A program made the translations under genes and the position numbers. A stretch of DNA of 64,000 nt from Alnus glutinosa (Eukaryota; Streptophyta; Magnoliopsida; Fagales; Betulaceae), in contig NC_084898.1 in the NCBI RefSeq assembly GCF_958979055.1, positions 2,986,001-3,050,000 on the forward strand, given 5' to 3'. Positions 1-10,330 of the stretch are shown piece by piece. The notes beneath the pieces are model-generated. The model saw only the letters and a program-made list of their open reading frames with translations. It was not told the DNA's origin and searched no databases. Each line of letters begins with the position of its first letter. Positions within the stretch are counted from its first letter, which is position 1.

Positions 1-175
1 CGGCATTCCGCTGTGTTAAGGATTCAATTTGGGCTTCCAGCGCTGCTATGCGATCTTGATCTCCACCCCCCGGGGGAGGGTTCGGTGGAGGCTGCAAATT
101 ATTCTGAATACCTGGCTCCATTCGGACTATGGGCTCTCGGTTGGTTTGGCTTCCGGAACGTGTGTTCATCACCAT
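1..175 (-). CDS. Ty3/Gypsy gag, N-terminal fragment (runs off the left edge)
   Basis: On the minus strand an open frame starts at 175 (a second Met lies at 169) and begins M-V-M-N-T-R-S-G, the N terminus usual for plant Ty3/Gypsy gag polyproteins. It continues through a Pro/Gly-rich stretch into a segment like a short coiled coil (residues around 'DRIAALEAQIESLTQR'), also typical of gag. It stays open to the window edge. It lies just inside a primer-binding site and LTR (215-769), as the 5' end of an LTR element should. Gag would package element RNA. Whether the whole element is intact cannot be seen, because pol lies outside the window. Confidence 0.8.
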   Translation of the reverse strand, partial: MVMNTRSGSQTNREPIVRMEPGIQNNLQPPPNPPPGGGDQDRIAALEAQIESLTQRNA

Positions 176-214
176 GCTGGATCTTCTTTTTCTTTTATGA
201 GGAACGAATAATCG

Positions 215-232
215 TTCCCACAGACGGCGCCA
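215..232 (-). other. Primer-binding site of the Gypsy element
   Basis: The minus strand reads TGGCGCCGTCTGTGGGAA three bases inside the LTR end. This is the primer-binding site form seen in many plant Ty3/Gypsy elements, commonly assigned to a tRNA-Arg type primer. The tRNA assignment is from memory; the position next to the LTR is seen directly. Confidence 0.8.
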
Positions 233-235
233 AAC

Positions 236-769
236 TGTTGGTACAGTTTCCGGTATGGTGTGAATCTGCACGCTCTTCTAATGTTCTTCGCGCTTCTCAA
301 TAATTCTTGAAAACAGCAAAAACTAGGGACCCTTCCGGGGATCCCGCTTCGATGCCTAAGTTAGCTTCTGTGAAAAAATAATGTTCTATGCATGAAATTG
401 AGTCTTAGTTTATACCTGGGGTATGGGCCTATTTATAGGCAAAGAGGTGGAGTCAAAGCTGGATTAGAATTCCTGCTCCTTGTCGATCTAGAAGTGCTGT
501 CAGAGTTCTAATTGGACTCTGGTCTTTTATCAGATTAGACTTCTAATCTGATATCTTCTTAGACTTCTGATCTGATCATTCTTCTTGTTTGATTGGACCA
601 TAAGTCCTATCCCAATTCTACCAGAGATAGGACTACTGATCAAACTATACTTGGGCTAATTAAAGTCCTATCCCAATTTACTGAGATAACTGATACTTGA
701 TTTTCCTGAAGTAATTGTTAAATGTCTATCTCTTCATTGGATCGGGTTGAGTGGAATTTATCCCCAACA
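236..769 (-). mobile_element. 5' LTR of a Ty3/Gypsy retrotransposon
   Basis: Read on the minus strand this 534-bp segment starts TGTTG (769) and ends CAACA (236), a five-base terminal inverted repeat of the canonical TG...CA kind. The PBS and gag start follow immediately inside. A TATA box lies within it at 429-437. Only the right boundary with host DNA is visible. The partner LTR and the other copy of the target duplication (expected to match about 770-774) lie outside the window, so insertion age cannot be estimated here. Confidence 0.85.
429..437 (-). promoter_or_regulatory. TATA box of the LTR promoter
   Basis: The minus strand reads TATAAATAG in the middle of the LTR, about 195 bp before the PBS end. 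This is where the U3 promoter of a plant LTR is expected. Activity is inferred only. Confidence 0.55.
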
Positions 770-1853
770 TAGTCCATACATATCCAAGCAATATAGGGCT
801 TTCTCTTACAAAAACAAAGAATATACAATTATCTTCCATTCCCTTTCAAATTTGTACATTAATCTATTCTTCTTTAATCATTCTTTCAATTTTTTTTTTT
901 TGATGAATAAGTAGAAATCGATATAAACAAAAAGAATAGTACTGTACAATCACCGACAAAACAACTAAACCACAAAACAAAACAGAGGAAACCTCTGTAA
1001 ACTCATCTACCAACAAACAACTTTAGTAAACAAAAACATTAACATCAATGTTGCAGTTCAAACACAAATTAATATTCTCCAGATTCTTCTTAAAATTTCT
1101 CTTCCCCGAAATTCTATACCAGACTTCCCAGAAGATAGATTTCAATATCTGTTCTTTAGTTTTGATCTGTCCTCCATGCCGAACAGCATTACGAGCTTTC
1201 CAAATTTCATAAACGGTGGTACTCAGCACCAACTAACAAAGAACCCCTCTCATGGCCTTTGTCCTCCAACTACGATACCCTTCCTCAAGAATATCCTCCC
1301 AATCAGTAGGAGGATTCAGTATATTACACCGTTCCATACAAGTTCGCCATAAGCGAGAACAGAACCCACAACCAAAAAATAGGTGATTTCTACTCTCTGT
1401 ACCATTCCGGCAAAATACACAAGCAGTGTTGCCCTCATACCCCCCATGCAAGCATTCGATCTCCAGTTGTAAGTCCATTCTTAAATACCAACCAAAGAAT
1501 AAAAGCCTACTTAGAGATTAAGTAAGAGTGCCAAACCAAAGACCACCAATTGACACAAATTCTCTTAATTCGGAAATGGTTCCACGTATCTGCACTAACA
1601 AACACTAGAATGGGAGATGGTCCAGATAGAAGAATCAACAATACCCAATTGCACTTCTGGAAGTTTAGTTTGAATTTCTACAAGATCTTCAAAGCGAGCC
1701 GGTCTCCAGCACCATATACCATCCTTTAAGACAGAACTTAATTTGGCCTCCAATTTGCTTTCAGAATCATACACAATTCTGAAACCGAACTTCTCCACTA
1801 AGGCACCAAAAGGACACTACAAAAAATAAATAAAAAAAATAAACCAAATTCTG

Positions 1854-2044
1854 GACGGTTTAAAAACCAAATTCTAGACGGTTTAAAACCGTCCAGAAAT
1901 GCAAAAAAAACATCTGGAATCAATTTCAGACGGTTTTTTCTGGACGATTTTAAACCTTCCAGCATATAAAGTCGCTAAATGAATTTCTGGACGGTTTGGG
2001 CAAAACCGTCAGGAATTCCAGACGGTTTGGTCCAAACCGTCCAT
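1854..2044. repeat. Left subterminal repeat array of the CACTA element
   Basis: About eight copies of a 9-12 bp motif (core GGACGGTTT or its reverse complement AAACCGTCC) occur in both orientations within 190 bp. Several are adjacent in opposite orientation, making small palindromes. In known CACTA elements such repeats bind the element's own DNA-binding protein. Confidence 0.75.
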
Positions 2045-2617
2045 AACTGTTTCAAAACATATATATATGTTAATATTTCTTAATTATCATCAAGAATGTC
2101 TAAATACGTCCAGAATTTTTCTCGTTTCTAGCGTTATTACTTCTTTCTTCTTCTTTTTTCCATCGCCGGCGCCCGGCGATGCTCTATTTCAGGCCCTCAC
2201 CGAAAACTTTTTTTTTTCTCCCTTTCCGGAAACTTCTTCAAGGGCCGACGAAATCTTCCCCTTCCTCCCCCTATGAAATCCAACCCAAAAAATCCAACCT
2301 AAAATTAAAATCCGACTCCCTTGCGAGACCTCAACCCTTCATCTCCATCTCCATCACCGACAAAAAGGACCAACACCGTCGACCAACAAAAATGAACAAA
2401 AAGGAGCAAAACTCACCATAAAAAAGGACCAAAAATCACCAAAAAGGAGGCCTCCTCCGTTGCCGGATCTCCTCCCTCTCTCGATCTAGATCTCTACTTC
2501 TCTAAGTCGCCCGATCTCCCGAGTGGTGGCGATGAGTCGTGCGGCTAGGCCAGTCGGGGTGAGTGGTTGATTGTCCTGTGGGGGTGAGTTTTGGGATTGA
2601 GCCGGAGGAAGAAGAAG

Positions 2618-2620
<3 letters not shown>

Positions 2621-2702
<82 letters not shown>
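2621..2702. repeat. (GA)n microsatellite inside the CACTA element
   Basis: About 40 almost uninterrupted GA units. It yields long Arg-Glu or Leu-Ser frames that are not genes. Confidence 0.95.
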
Positions 2703-2708
<6 letters not shown>

Positions 2709-2894
2709 TGGTTTTAAGAATACAATGTGCATGAAGGTTTTAAAAAATGGTTTTAAGAGATCGATGTAATTAATACAGCTAGTGTGCGTGAAGGTTTTAA
2801 TTGGACGGTTGTGATTTTGGTTGGGAAAGAAATCGGAGGGATGTGGTGAAATAATGGGACATCACGCGGATTGATGACATGGCATGGGAAAAAA

Positions 2895-3180
2895 ATTTCC
2901 AGACGGTTTGGTGAAAACCGTCCATAAAATTTCAGACTGTTTTAACTAAACCATCTGGAAATAATATTTACAGACGGTTTAGAAAAAAACTGTCTATAAA
3001 TTTATAGACGGTTTTTATAAAACCGTCTAGAAATGAAAATTTCCAGACGGTTTAGTTAAAACTGTCTGAAATTTTATGGACTGTTTAATCAAACAGTCCA
3101 TAATAAATTTTTTTATAGACGGCTTCGAAAAAACCTTATGCAAATTTTGTTTTCTAGACGGTTTTAGAAACCGTCTAGAA
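2895..3180. repeat. Right subterminal repeat array of the CACTA element
   Basis: At least ten copies of the AGACGGTTT / AAACCGTCT motif in both orientations mirror the left array. Some are mutated (for example AAACCATCT), so the element is not recent. Confidence 0.75.
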
Positions 3181-3420
3181 AAAAAAAAAAAAAAAAAAAA
3201 CCCATCCATAAATGCCATTTTTTTTTTGTAGTGGAATGCCAGTTATCCATCCATAAATGGATATTTTCTCCGGTACCCACCTCAAAACGGACCAGACCTC
3301 TAGCCAACTTTCGAAGCTTGAGGAGCTTTCTCCAGCACCATAAACCATTTATACGGTTTGAAACATTCTAAAAACTCTTTCCCTTCAAACTCACATTACA
3401 TACTCATTTGCACTGTCCCA

Positions 3421-3970
3421 TCTATTTTATCAGGCCTTGCATGAATGCTATAATTAAATTTATGCCCTTCATGAATTATATGAAGACAATACTTGGCTAT
3501 ATATTAGGAGGAATCAATCTCATTATACTATAGGAGAAAAGCATAACGAACTTTGATGTATGTAAAATTGTTCAGGAATTTTTTATATGAGAACAACCTT
3601 CATAAATTGAACTAATTGATATTCATGATTTTAGGTAACCTCCAAAAATAAAAGATTGATTCCAACTTTGAAATGTGATACAATTGTTGTGTACTAAAAG
3701 ATGTGCATGTTTTTAAGTTGAATACTTTATAGCACCGTCAAGACAAAGACCGACCAGATTAATTTCAAAATCTAATCATAATTAGGTGCACAATAATTTA
3801 TAAATTATATTTTGAGTCAATACTTGGATATATTCTTTTAATTTGATTAATATAGATTTTAGGTTTATTTAACACCCCCCCCCCCCCCAAAAAAAAAGAA
3901 GAAGAAGAAGAAAGAAACGACTTTTTGGTTTTCGATTTTTATATCTTGAACATCTTCGTTCCCCCATTTA
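3421..3970. other. Intergenic, no gene seen
   Basis: AT-rich DNA with no coding frame or recognisable repeat apart from a C-run at about 3873-3887 followed by an A-rich and GAA-rich stretch. Confidence 0.5.
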
Positions 3971-3971
3971 A

Positions 3972-4235
3972 GGCCCCGTTTAAAAACCCCATCCCCTTCC
4001 CCTTCTCCTTATTTTTATCTTTCCCAAAAAAATCAACTCAAAACATTCTTAACTCTTTTTATTTTTTATATCACATCAACAATTTATTATTATTATTTAA
4101 ATAAAAAAAATCCACTACAATACAAAATTTTTCTACTTTTCCATATAAATTCTTTCTACTTTATATCACATCAATCACTTTTTACTCTCACTAAAAAAAA
4201 ACACTCTCACACAAGGGGAGGGGAGGGGAAGGGAT
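3972..4235. mobile_element. MITE, GCCCCGTTTAA family, right end degraded
   Basis: It begins GGCCCCGTTTAAAAACCCC and keeps the internal order seen in the copy at 28507-28783 (TATCACATCAACAATTT, TTATTATTATTTAAATAA, TATCACATCAATCACTTTTTAC, then a G-rich end at about 4215). The terminal AAACGGGG is missing here. Confidence 0.6.
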
Positions 4236-4444
4236 CACATCAATCACTTTGTGCTCAATTCAATGTTTCTACAAGAAAATTAAAAAACTTCCACCACCCA
4301 AACATATATACAATCCAATTGCTAAAATCCTAAATTTTTTTAACACAATCATCTAACTTACATCTATCTTTAGAACATGTAATTTTTACATGCATTTTTA
4401 GTAGAATTGCGTGATCTAAGAATGTATGTCAATTTAAAAGTGAA

Positions 4445-5332
4445 GGGAAAAATATAATTTAACCCCTCAAATTACTACACTTTCTTCGGATGACTTCCCA
4501 AACTATTAAAACCTTTGAAAAATACCACTTTTGACGAAATATCCTCATAATACCCCTGCCACGTGTCATTTTTCAATTAAAATATTAAAAAAAATTAAAA
4601 ACTAAAAAAAACTAAAATTCTACTTTTTATTTTTTTATTTTTAAAAAAATATTGCGATTGACCGGAGGACGTATTGCTTCTTTCCAGCATCATCATTGGG
4701 CACAATGCATGCTTGCAACTCGGCGAACTCATCTCCACCTCTCCGAACACAGACATGGCTAATTTCCTATCCTTCAATGTCTATGATATTGATCGATCTT
4801 TCAAAGGTTATGAATGATTCCAATCTGAATTTTGTTTTATTATAAATAACGGGCAAGTCTATCATTGCTGTAAAAGACCTTGATCGGTTTCTAACGGAGA
4901 AATCAACAGTCGTGAGCTTGTTCGTTGACGTTCATATACATTTTCCTCTCTGTAATTTTTTGGCATTCAAAACATTGGCCAATAGCTACTTGTGGCTCAA
5001 GGATTACAAGCTTTTTCTATCATGTGGATGATATTTTTCAAAACGGGACGAGCTTGAGCTCGACCGAGATCACGGCGTCGCAAACAACCGGTAACCGGAG
5101 GGGTGTCAGGAAAATCGGGTCGCAATTGGGATCGAAAATAACGCCACCCCAACACCCATCTTTTTTTAAAAAAAAAAAAAGAAAAAAAAAATAGTTTATT
5201 TATTTATTTTAATTTTTTATTATTTTTTTGATTGAAAAATGACACATGGCAGGGGTATTATGGGAATATTTTGCCAAATTGAGCATTTTTTAAAGGTTTC
5301 AGTAATTTAAGGGGCTAAATTGTATTTTTTTC
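4445..5332. mobile_element. Long-TIR MULE-like element carrying a host gene fragment (Pack-MULE type)
   Basis: The left end (GGGAAAAATATAATTTAACCC...) and the reverse complement of the right end (GGAAAAAAATACAATTTAGCCCC...) match over about 150 bp, including an ATACCCCTGCCA-(C/T)-GTGTCATTTTTCAAT block on both sides. Between them lies GC-richer sequence with residues of an AAA-ATPase. TIRs over 100 bp plus a captured coding fragment fit a Pack-MULE. No clear 9-bp target duplication is visible (flanks AAAAGTGAA and TAGACCGAA are poor matches), and no transposase is present. Confidence 0.75.
4690..5150 (+). pseudogene. Captured fragment of a BCS1-like plant AAA-ATPase gene
   Basis: Three stretches in shifting frames resemble plant BCS1-like AAA-ATPases of the At2g46620 type (comparison from memory): 'MANFLSFNVYDID' near 4755, 'IIAVKDLDRFLTEKSTVVSL' near 4861-4920, and 'VDVHIHFPLCNF.AFKTLANSYLWLKDYKLF' near 4925-5015, then 'FQNGTSLSSTEI' near 5035. 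The order agrees with the family: post-Walker A, Walker B region, and helical lid. Sections between the blocks, including sensor and arginine-finger regions, are deleted, and stops and frameshifts are present. It is a transduplicated remnant, not a gene. Confidence 0.7.
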
Positions 5333-5594
5333 CTAGACCGAATTAAAAAATAATAATAATAAAAAGGGTAAAAAAAAAAATCCACAAACCCAGGTCTAGA
5401 AAAAAATTTGTCCAATTGTAAACCGAATCTATTTGGCACCCCTAATTAATCTTGAAATGTGGACTAATCAAATAACAGATTTATTATTACTTAACATTTT
5501 TTTTTTCTTAATTTGGCAAAATTCTTCCTTTTCCCTGATTATGACTTTCGAGAGGCCGGCCGGGTAGCATGAGAACCCAAAGTGAAAATAATAT

Positions 5595-6056
5595 TAAAAA
5601 ATAAAAAATAAAAAATATTCCTTCATTAAGATTTTTCATGCGATTTCAATTATCCCTTAAGTTTTCAATTTCGACAATTAATTCTTAGATTTTGAAACAG
5701 TGTCAAATAGGTCCCTCCTTCAACATACTTTCCAAATTATCTAATGCCATGCGACTCTCGTTTGACATATCGTATGCTAATTTTACATGCTATGGGACAC
5801 AATTACTTTAAATTATAATGTAATCTAAATAAATTTTATTTTTTATTTTCATTTAAAAAAAAAAAAAAAAGAGGCGGCCAACCAAGTTTATCAAATGATA
5901 TGCACAATTAGCACATGACATGTCAAATGAGAGCCGGGTATCATTAATTGATTGTCGAAAAGTTAAGGATATAATTGTCAAAATTAAAACCCAAATGATT
6001 AAATTGAAATTATATAAAAATGGAAGGACTAAATTTGATTTTTCCTTACAAAGTAG
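5595..6056. mobile_element. Long-TIR MITE (MULE-like)
   Basis: The left part, from about 5619, and the reverse complement of the right part, from about 6037, match over roughly 150 bp (TCCTTC..., TTTCAATT, GACAATTA, CTCTCGTTTGACAT / CTCTCATTTGACAT). There is almost no interior besides an A-run. It lies about 330 bp upstream of the expansin start codon, so it may form part of the distal promoter. Confidence 0.6.
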
Positions 6057-6227
6057 GGAATTAAAAGGAAAGCAAAGCAAAGAATATAAACCTGCCCCCA
6101 CGTTCCAAACTATATATAATTCTGGTCAGTGATCACCTCAATCATAAAGTTTTCATGTGATTAAACAAATGTAAGCTTTTTCGAATATCATTTGAAAACT
6201 CTATTTTTTAAGTTGAAAGACTCCATC

Positions 6228-6244
6228 TTCGTGAGGATCACGAA
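6228..6244 (+). promoter_or_regulatory. Root-hair element (RHE) match upstream of the expansin gene
   Basis: The sequence TTCGTGAGGATCACGAA fits the published RHE consensus WHHDTGNNN(N)KCACGWH at every position, with the four-base spacer. It is 146 bp before the expansin ATG, and it is nearly palindromic. RHEs are bound by RSL-class bHLH factors and drive root-hair genes such as EXPA7. The match is seen directly; the function is inferred from motif and gene identity. Confidence 0.65.
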
Positions 6245-6283
6245 GGCATTGTTTTATCATTTTTTGGAATTGTTGTTGAACGT

Positions 6284-6305
6284 TATATATATATATAAGG
6301 TATAT
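6284..6305 (+). promoter_or_regulatory. TATA-rich core promoter of the expansin gene
   Basis: A TTATATATATATATAAGG stretch lies about 90-105 bp upstream of the start codon and about 40-55 bp downstream of the RHE match, in a position suited to a TATA box. Confidence 0.5.
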
Positions 6306-6389
6306 AGCACGTACAAGTCAATATATAGGAAATGCGAATTGTAATGGTCACCAATTAAGGGAGCTCTACCAAAAGTCAGTAAAGGATCC

Positions 6390-7995
6390 ATGGCTTCTTC
6401 TTCTTCTTCCCTGCAATCATGGAGCTTTAGCTTCTTCTTGATGGCATCGACATTGGCAATGTTCATCGGCAGCAAACCAGCAGTTGCTGTAACCTTCCGG
6501 CTGAGCCCATGGGGCCTTGCCCACGCTACCTTTTATGGCGATGACACTGCCTCCGCGACCATGGGTACTGAATATATATATCACATGCATTATTATATTT
6601 GTTCATCATTTTAGTTTGAGTAAAAATAAAATAAAATCAAAAAATATTAAGGATTTATCGTTTATCCAATGACAAAGAGAATTTTTGGTTTTTTTTTTTT
6701 TTTTAAAAAAAAATAAATAAATAAAATCCAAGTTTTAATGCATTGTTAAGGTGAAGACCAAAATCAGCAAGTACTTTTGAATGCACTTAAATTTGATTTT
6801 GGTTCTTCTGTTTTGGTTATATGATTTTGGCTGTACTGGTAAAAATTGGCTCCGTTTATTAATACTTTTTTAATAATTGTGTGTTTTTTTTTTTTTAAAG
6901 TGCTATAATACAACATAAACATGAAAATAATTTTGAGTATTTTGTAAATATTCTGTGTTTTAAGTTGTTTGCTAATGTTTTTGTTTTAAAACATAAAACA
7001 AAAATGAGAAAGAGAATTGTTGTTTAATAAACAAAACCGATTTATCTTTTAATGAAAAAGGCATGATTTTGGCTAGGATAAATTTTTTCTTCTAAATTAG
7101 GCAGGCCGGGAGTAAATTCTTTTAATCTAGTCTATTAAATCGACATCTGTTTGAATCAGATACTCTAAGAACAAATGTTAGTGGAAATGAAAATTGCAGA
7201 ATATATACGTTAAATTGATGTCTGTTTTATGAATTTGAGTTCACAGGAGGAGCTTGTGGGTATGGAAATTTGTTTGTCAATGGCTATGGAACAGATACAG
7301 CGGCCTTGAGCTCAACTCTGTTCAACAATGGCTACGCTTGCGGGACATGTTACCAAATTAAGTGTTATCAATCAAAATGGTGCTTTTCAACGGTGTCGTT
7401 CACCACTGTGACGGCTACGAACCTTTGCCCACCAAATTGGTCTAAGGACTCCAATGCCGGAGGGTGGTGCAACCCACCTCGAACCCACTTTGACATGTCC
7501 AAGCCTGCTTTCATGAAGATTGCACAGTGGAAGGCTGGAATTGTCCCAGTCATGTACCGCAGGTAAGACTTATTACCGACCGGTTGTTGCACCAATTTGC
7601 AATAAGCTCTTTCATTAGGGTTTAAAAACTCCAACCACCTACTAGAATTTTTTATTTATTTTTTTTTGTCTTTATAGTTTGCTTATATATATATATATAT
7701 ATATAGGTATATATAAAGAATATGGGAGACGTGTCATGTTATTATTGTTGCTGATGTGGCATTCTCACGATTTTCAGTCAAAATTTTAAATAAAAGTTTG
7801 GGGTGGAGAATTATTTGTCATTTATGCTTATCACATAAAGTTTTATTTCACTTTTTAAACTGACCTTATTGCAAATCGATGCAACTATATTGATTGATTT
7901 TACATTTTTTTTTCGTAACAAGTTAACTCCAAAACCAACTATATTGAAAAAAAATAAAATAAAAATACCTGGGGTAGATCATTTCACCCCACTCC

Positions 7996-8026
<31 letters not shown>

Positions 8027-8652
8027 TCTATCATTAGGATTTCAATTTCTTTCTATATGCAATTTAAAATGACAAAAATACTATTTTATAAGATAAAAAT
8101 GACTTCTTCTTTTTTCTTTTTTTCCTTTTCTTTTTTTAATCTTATAAATGGTATTTTTGTCGTAAAAGAAATACATTACAATATCAATGGTAGATTGGGA
8201 GACATTGGAAAAATCTAAACATTGGGAAAATGATGGTAGTTAGAGCACAGAAACGTAGTTAATATTTAACTCAAAAAAAATTGTCTTAGCAATAAATCTT
8301 CTTGAAAAAGATTTTAATTTCTCCATGTGTTTCTTGTAGAGTGCCATGCCAAAGGAGTGGTGGGCTTCGATTCGCCTTCCAAGGAAATGGGTACTGGCTG
8401 CTGGTGTATGTGATGAACGTTGGAGGTGGAGGAGACATATCTGGAATGTGGGTGAAGGGGAGCAAAACAGGGTGGATAAGCATGAGCCACAACTGGGGAG
8501 CTTCATACCAAGCATTTGCAACTCTTCGAGGCCAATCTCTCTCTTTCAAGATCACCTCGTACACAACCAAGGAGACCATAATTGCATGGAATGTCGCCCC
8601 TGCGAGCTGGAGTGTCGGACTCACTTATAAAACAAACGTGAACTTCCACTGA
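6390..8652 (+). CDS. Alpha-expansin, EXPA7/EXPA18-like, three exons
   Basis: Exons 6390-6564, 7247-7562 and 8340-8652 join in frame through GT-AG introns to give 267 residues, normal for an alpha-expansin. Residues 1 to about 33 form a signal peptide. Domain 1 (GH45-like) starts with 'HATFYGD' and 'GGACGYGNL' and contains the 'HFD' motif within '[13 protein letters not shown]'. Domain 2 (CBM63-like) ends with '[14 protein letters not shown]'. Paired cysteines are in the expected places. The protein loosens the cell wall by disrupting non-covalent contacts between cellulose and xyloglucan during acid growth. The stretch '[15 protein letters not shown]' is most like EXPA7/EXPA18, the root-hair clade, as I recall them. 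An RHE match at 6228-6244 supports that expression pattern. Family assignment is firm; clade assignment is probable. Confidence 0.93.
6849..7043. mobile_element. MITE in expansin intron 1, GGCTCCGTTTGTTAA family
   Basis: The segment starts GGCTCCGTTTATTAAT and ends GTTTAATAAACAAAACC, imperfect inverted termini shared with the copy at 45617-45804. It lies wholly in the intron and does not affect splice sites. Confidence 0.5.
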
Positions 8653-10330
8653 TATTGCTGCATGCATGTCTTCTTCTTTTGTTTGTCTTTTGTTTATGGA
8701 TGACTTTCCTTGTCTTGTATGTGATTCTCATTCACGAAAATTTTCTCTTTTTTCACCGGCCTGCTGCTATCATGAGAGCAGAAGCTGATCATGTCAAGCT
8801 AAGATTAGGATCACTACTTTCATGTTAATCTTATGATCAATATATATTTACGTACTCAAAATGCCCGACAATTTGCAGGTTGGTAGAAAATTTCTTTCCT
8901 TGTGGTTGTGTTAAATCTTTGACAGGACTGAAAGGTTTGAGTGGGAGTTAATTATCTGATTTATCTAATTATCTCCCTTTGTGTCGTGTCCTACACATAT
9001 AAAAGTACAATCGATCTCCTAAAGTCAACTAAAAAACTTGAACAAGAAGATTGTTTAAAGCATTAGAAAAATGAAATAGCTTAAGTGTTACATATCATTT
9101 TGTTCCTGAACTTGTCTCCAGAATATACCATTGTTTCATCAAACCGGCCAGCTTCTTTTTGGTTATTAGTGCACCCAAAAAAACAATTTACTGTCACATG
9201 CATATGCTTAAGATGAAGCGTCCGTTTGGTTTAGCGGTTCTAAAAGACTAAAACGTGCAATTTGAAAGAGGAAAGAAAAAAAAAAAAAAAAACAATTTCA
9301 AGACGTAATTAATGAATACGTGATTTTTAAAATCGCAGTTAATTCAACATCGGTAAAATCACATTCTCTTACCTATAATTTGAAAACATGATTTTTTTTT
9401 TCTACATTTTAAAACCACTATTTTTATTTTTGTAATTTTTATTTTAAGATACACATTTAGCCAGCAAAATTGCAGGACGAATCGTAGGATCGTATTATGT
9501 CTTTTGCAATATTAATCTTGTGATGCGATAGTCACAAGACATAATTAGGGCACTTTGTAGGGTGCACCAGTGTTGAATGGTGTACTAAATTAAATAAAGG
9601 AATATTGGACAATTTGTTTTCCTAATGGTTCTTATTTGATCCTCCATGTGAAAAATTTGGACACATTAAAAGGGAAAACAAATGGGGATGGAACGCAATG
9701 GTATCTAACATGAGACCCACAAAGTTGTTCAAGTGGCAGACATGTCATCAAACACAATTACAGTAATGGAGCCCCTAGGGTATACAATGTCCTCATTTCC
9801 TTCTCTAAGCACGCCAAAGCCCCTTTTTCATTTCCTTTTGCCATGAAGTATCATCATCATCAGCCCACGCCCCCAAAATCATATCACCCATCCTTTGCCA
9901 TATGATCTTAGCCCCTTTGACACCTCAAAATTTCCATCCTATGGCAAAACCAGCAAAAAATTATGCTGCAGTCCAGCAGTACAAGATTCATTTTGCTAGC
10001 TCTTCATAGCCCTACCTCCTCTAAAACAACAGGCAGCTAGCCTTTTTTACCAGGAACTGTCACAGCCACCTAACGTGGTATAGAAACAATGAAAGAACTT
10101 TCTTCTCTCCTTTTGCCTCCTTACTATTCAGACTTCAATCCCATCAAAGCTTTTTCCTTATTTTCTTACATCTGCAGGAAAAGAAGCTAATCTAGATTTA
10201 GTGATCACACATTCCAAGCTCTTCTTTTAATGACCAGTCCCAGAAAATCAGGAAATTAAGTCCATGCTACTACATTTTCAAGCCCCAGAATATCAGAGAA
10301 AACCAGACTACTACTGCTACATTTTAACCA
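8653..10330. other. Intergenic region between expansin and DUF1191 genes
   Basis: It holds the expansin 3' flank and the upstream region of the next gene. About 9222-9500 resembles a diverged hAT-like MITE family (GTCCGTTTGGTT..., 'ATTTTTAAAATCGCAGTTAA') also found near 29030 and 59110. No other coding signal is seen. Confidence 0.45.

Larger units (their letters stand above)
1815..3233. mobile_element. Non-autonomous CACTA-type DNA transposon
   Basis: The element has inverted termini CACTACAAAAAA (1815) and TTTTTTTGTAGTG (ending 3233), the CACTA signature. Both ends carry dense copies of a subterminal motif, A/T-GACGGTTT and its complement AAACCGTC, as in elements of the En/Spm class. No transposase frame is visible, so it is non-autonomous. 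It sits inside a LINE frame; flanking triplets are GGA (1812-1814) and GAA (3234-3236), an imperfect 3-bp duplication. Removing the element plus one triplet rejoins the LINE as W-H-P-F-G-A-L-V. Confidence 0.85.
887..3420 (-). pseudogene. 5'-truncated LINE ORF2 (C-terminal part), split by a CACTA element
   Basis: Two blocks on the minus strand, 3420-3234 and 1814-887, together encode the C-terminal part of a plant LINE ORF2. The first block has residues like 'LVRFEVGTGENIHLWMDNWH'. The second continues in frame with 'ALVEKFGFRIVYDS', 'KDGIWCWRPARFEDLVEIQ', then a zinc-binding segment (C-x2-C, later 'NHLFFGC' and 'LW') and a tail around 'VYEIWKARNAV'. Internal stops break the frame, so it is dead. 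A T-run at 888-900 on the plus strand is the poly(A) tail. The upstream limit near 3420 is approximate and the reverse transcriptase core is missing. No convincing target duplication was found. Confidence 0.8.

Noticed and set aside
2502..2769. Open frames on both strands encoding Leu-Ser or Arg-Glu repeats
   Set aside because: They are translations of the (GA)n microsatellite inside the CACTA element.
6257..6475. Minus-strand open frame over the expansin start
   Set aside because: Antisense to expansin exon 1, with no protein features.
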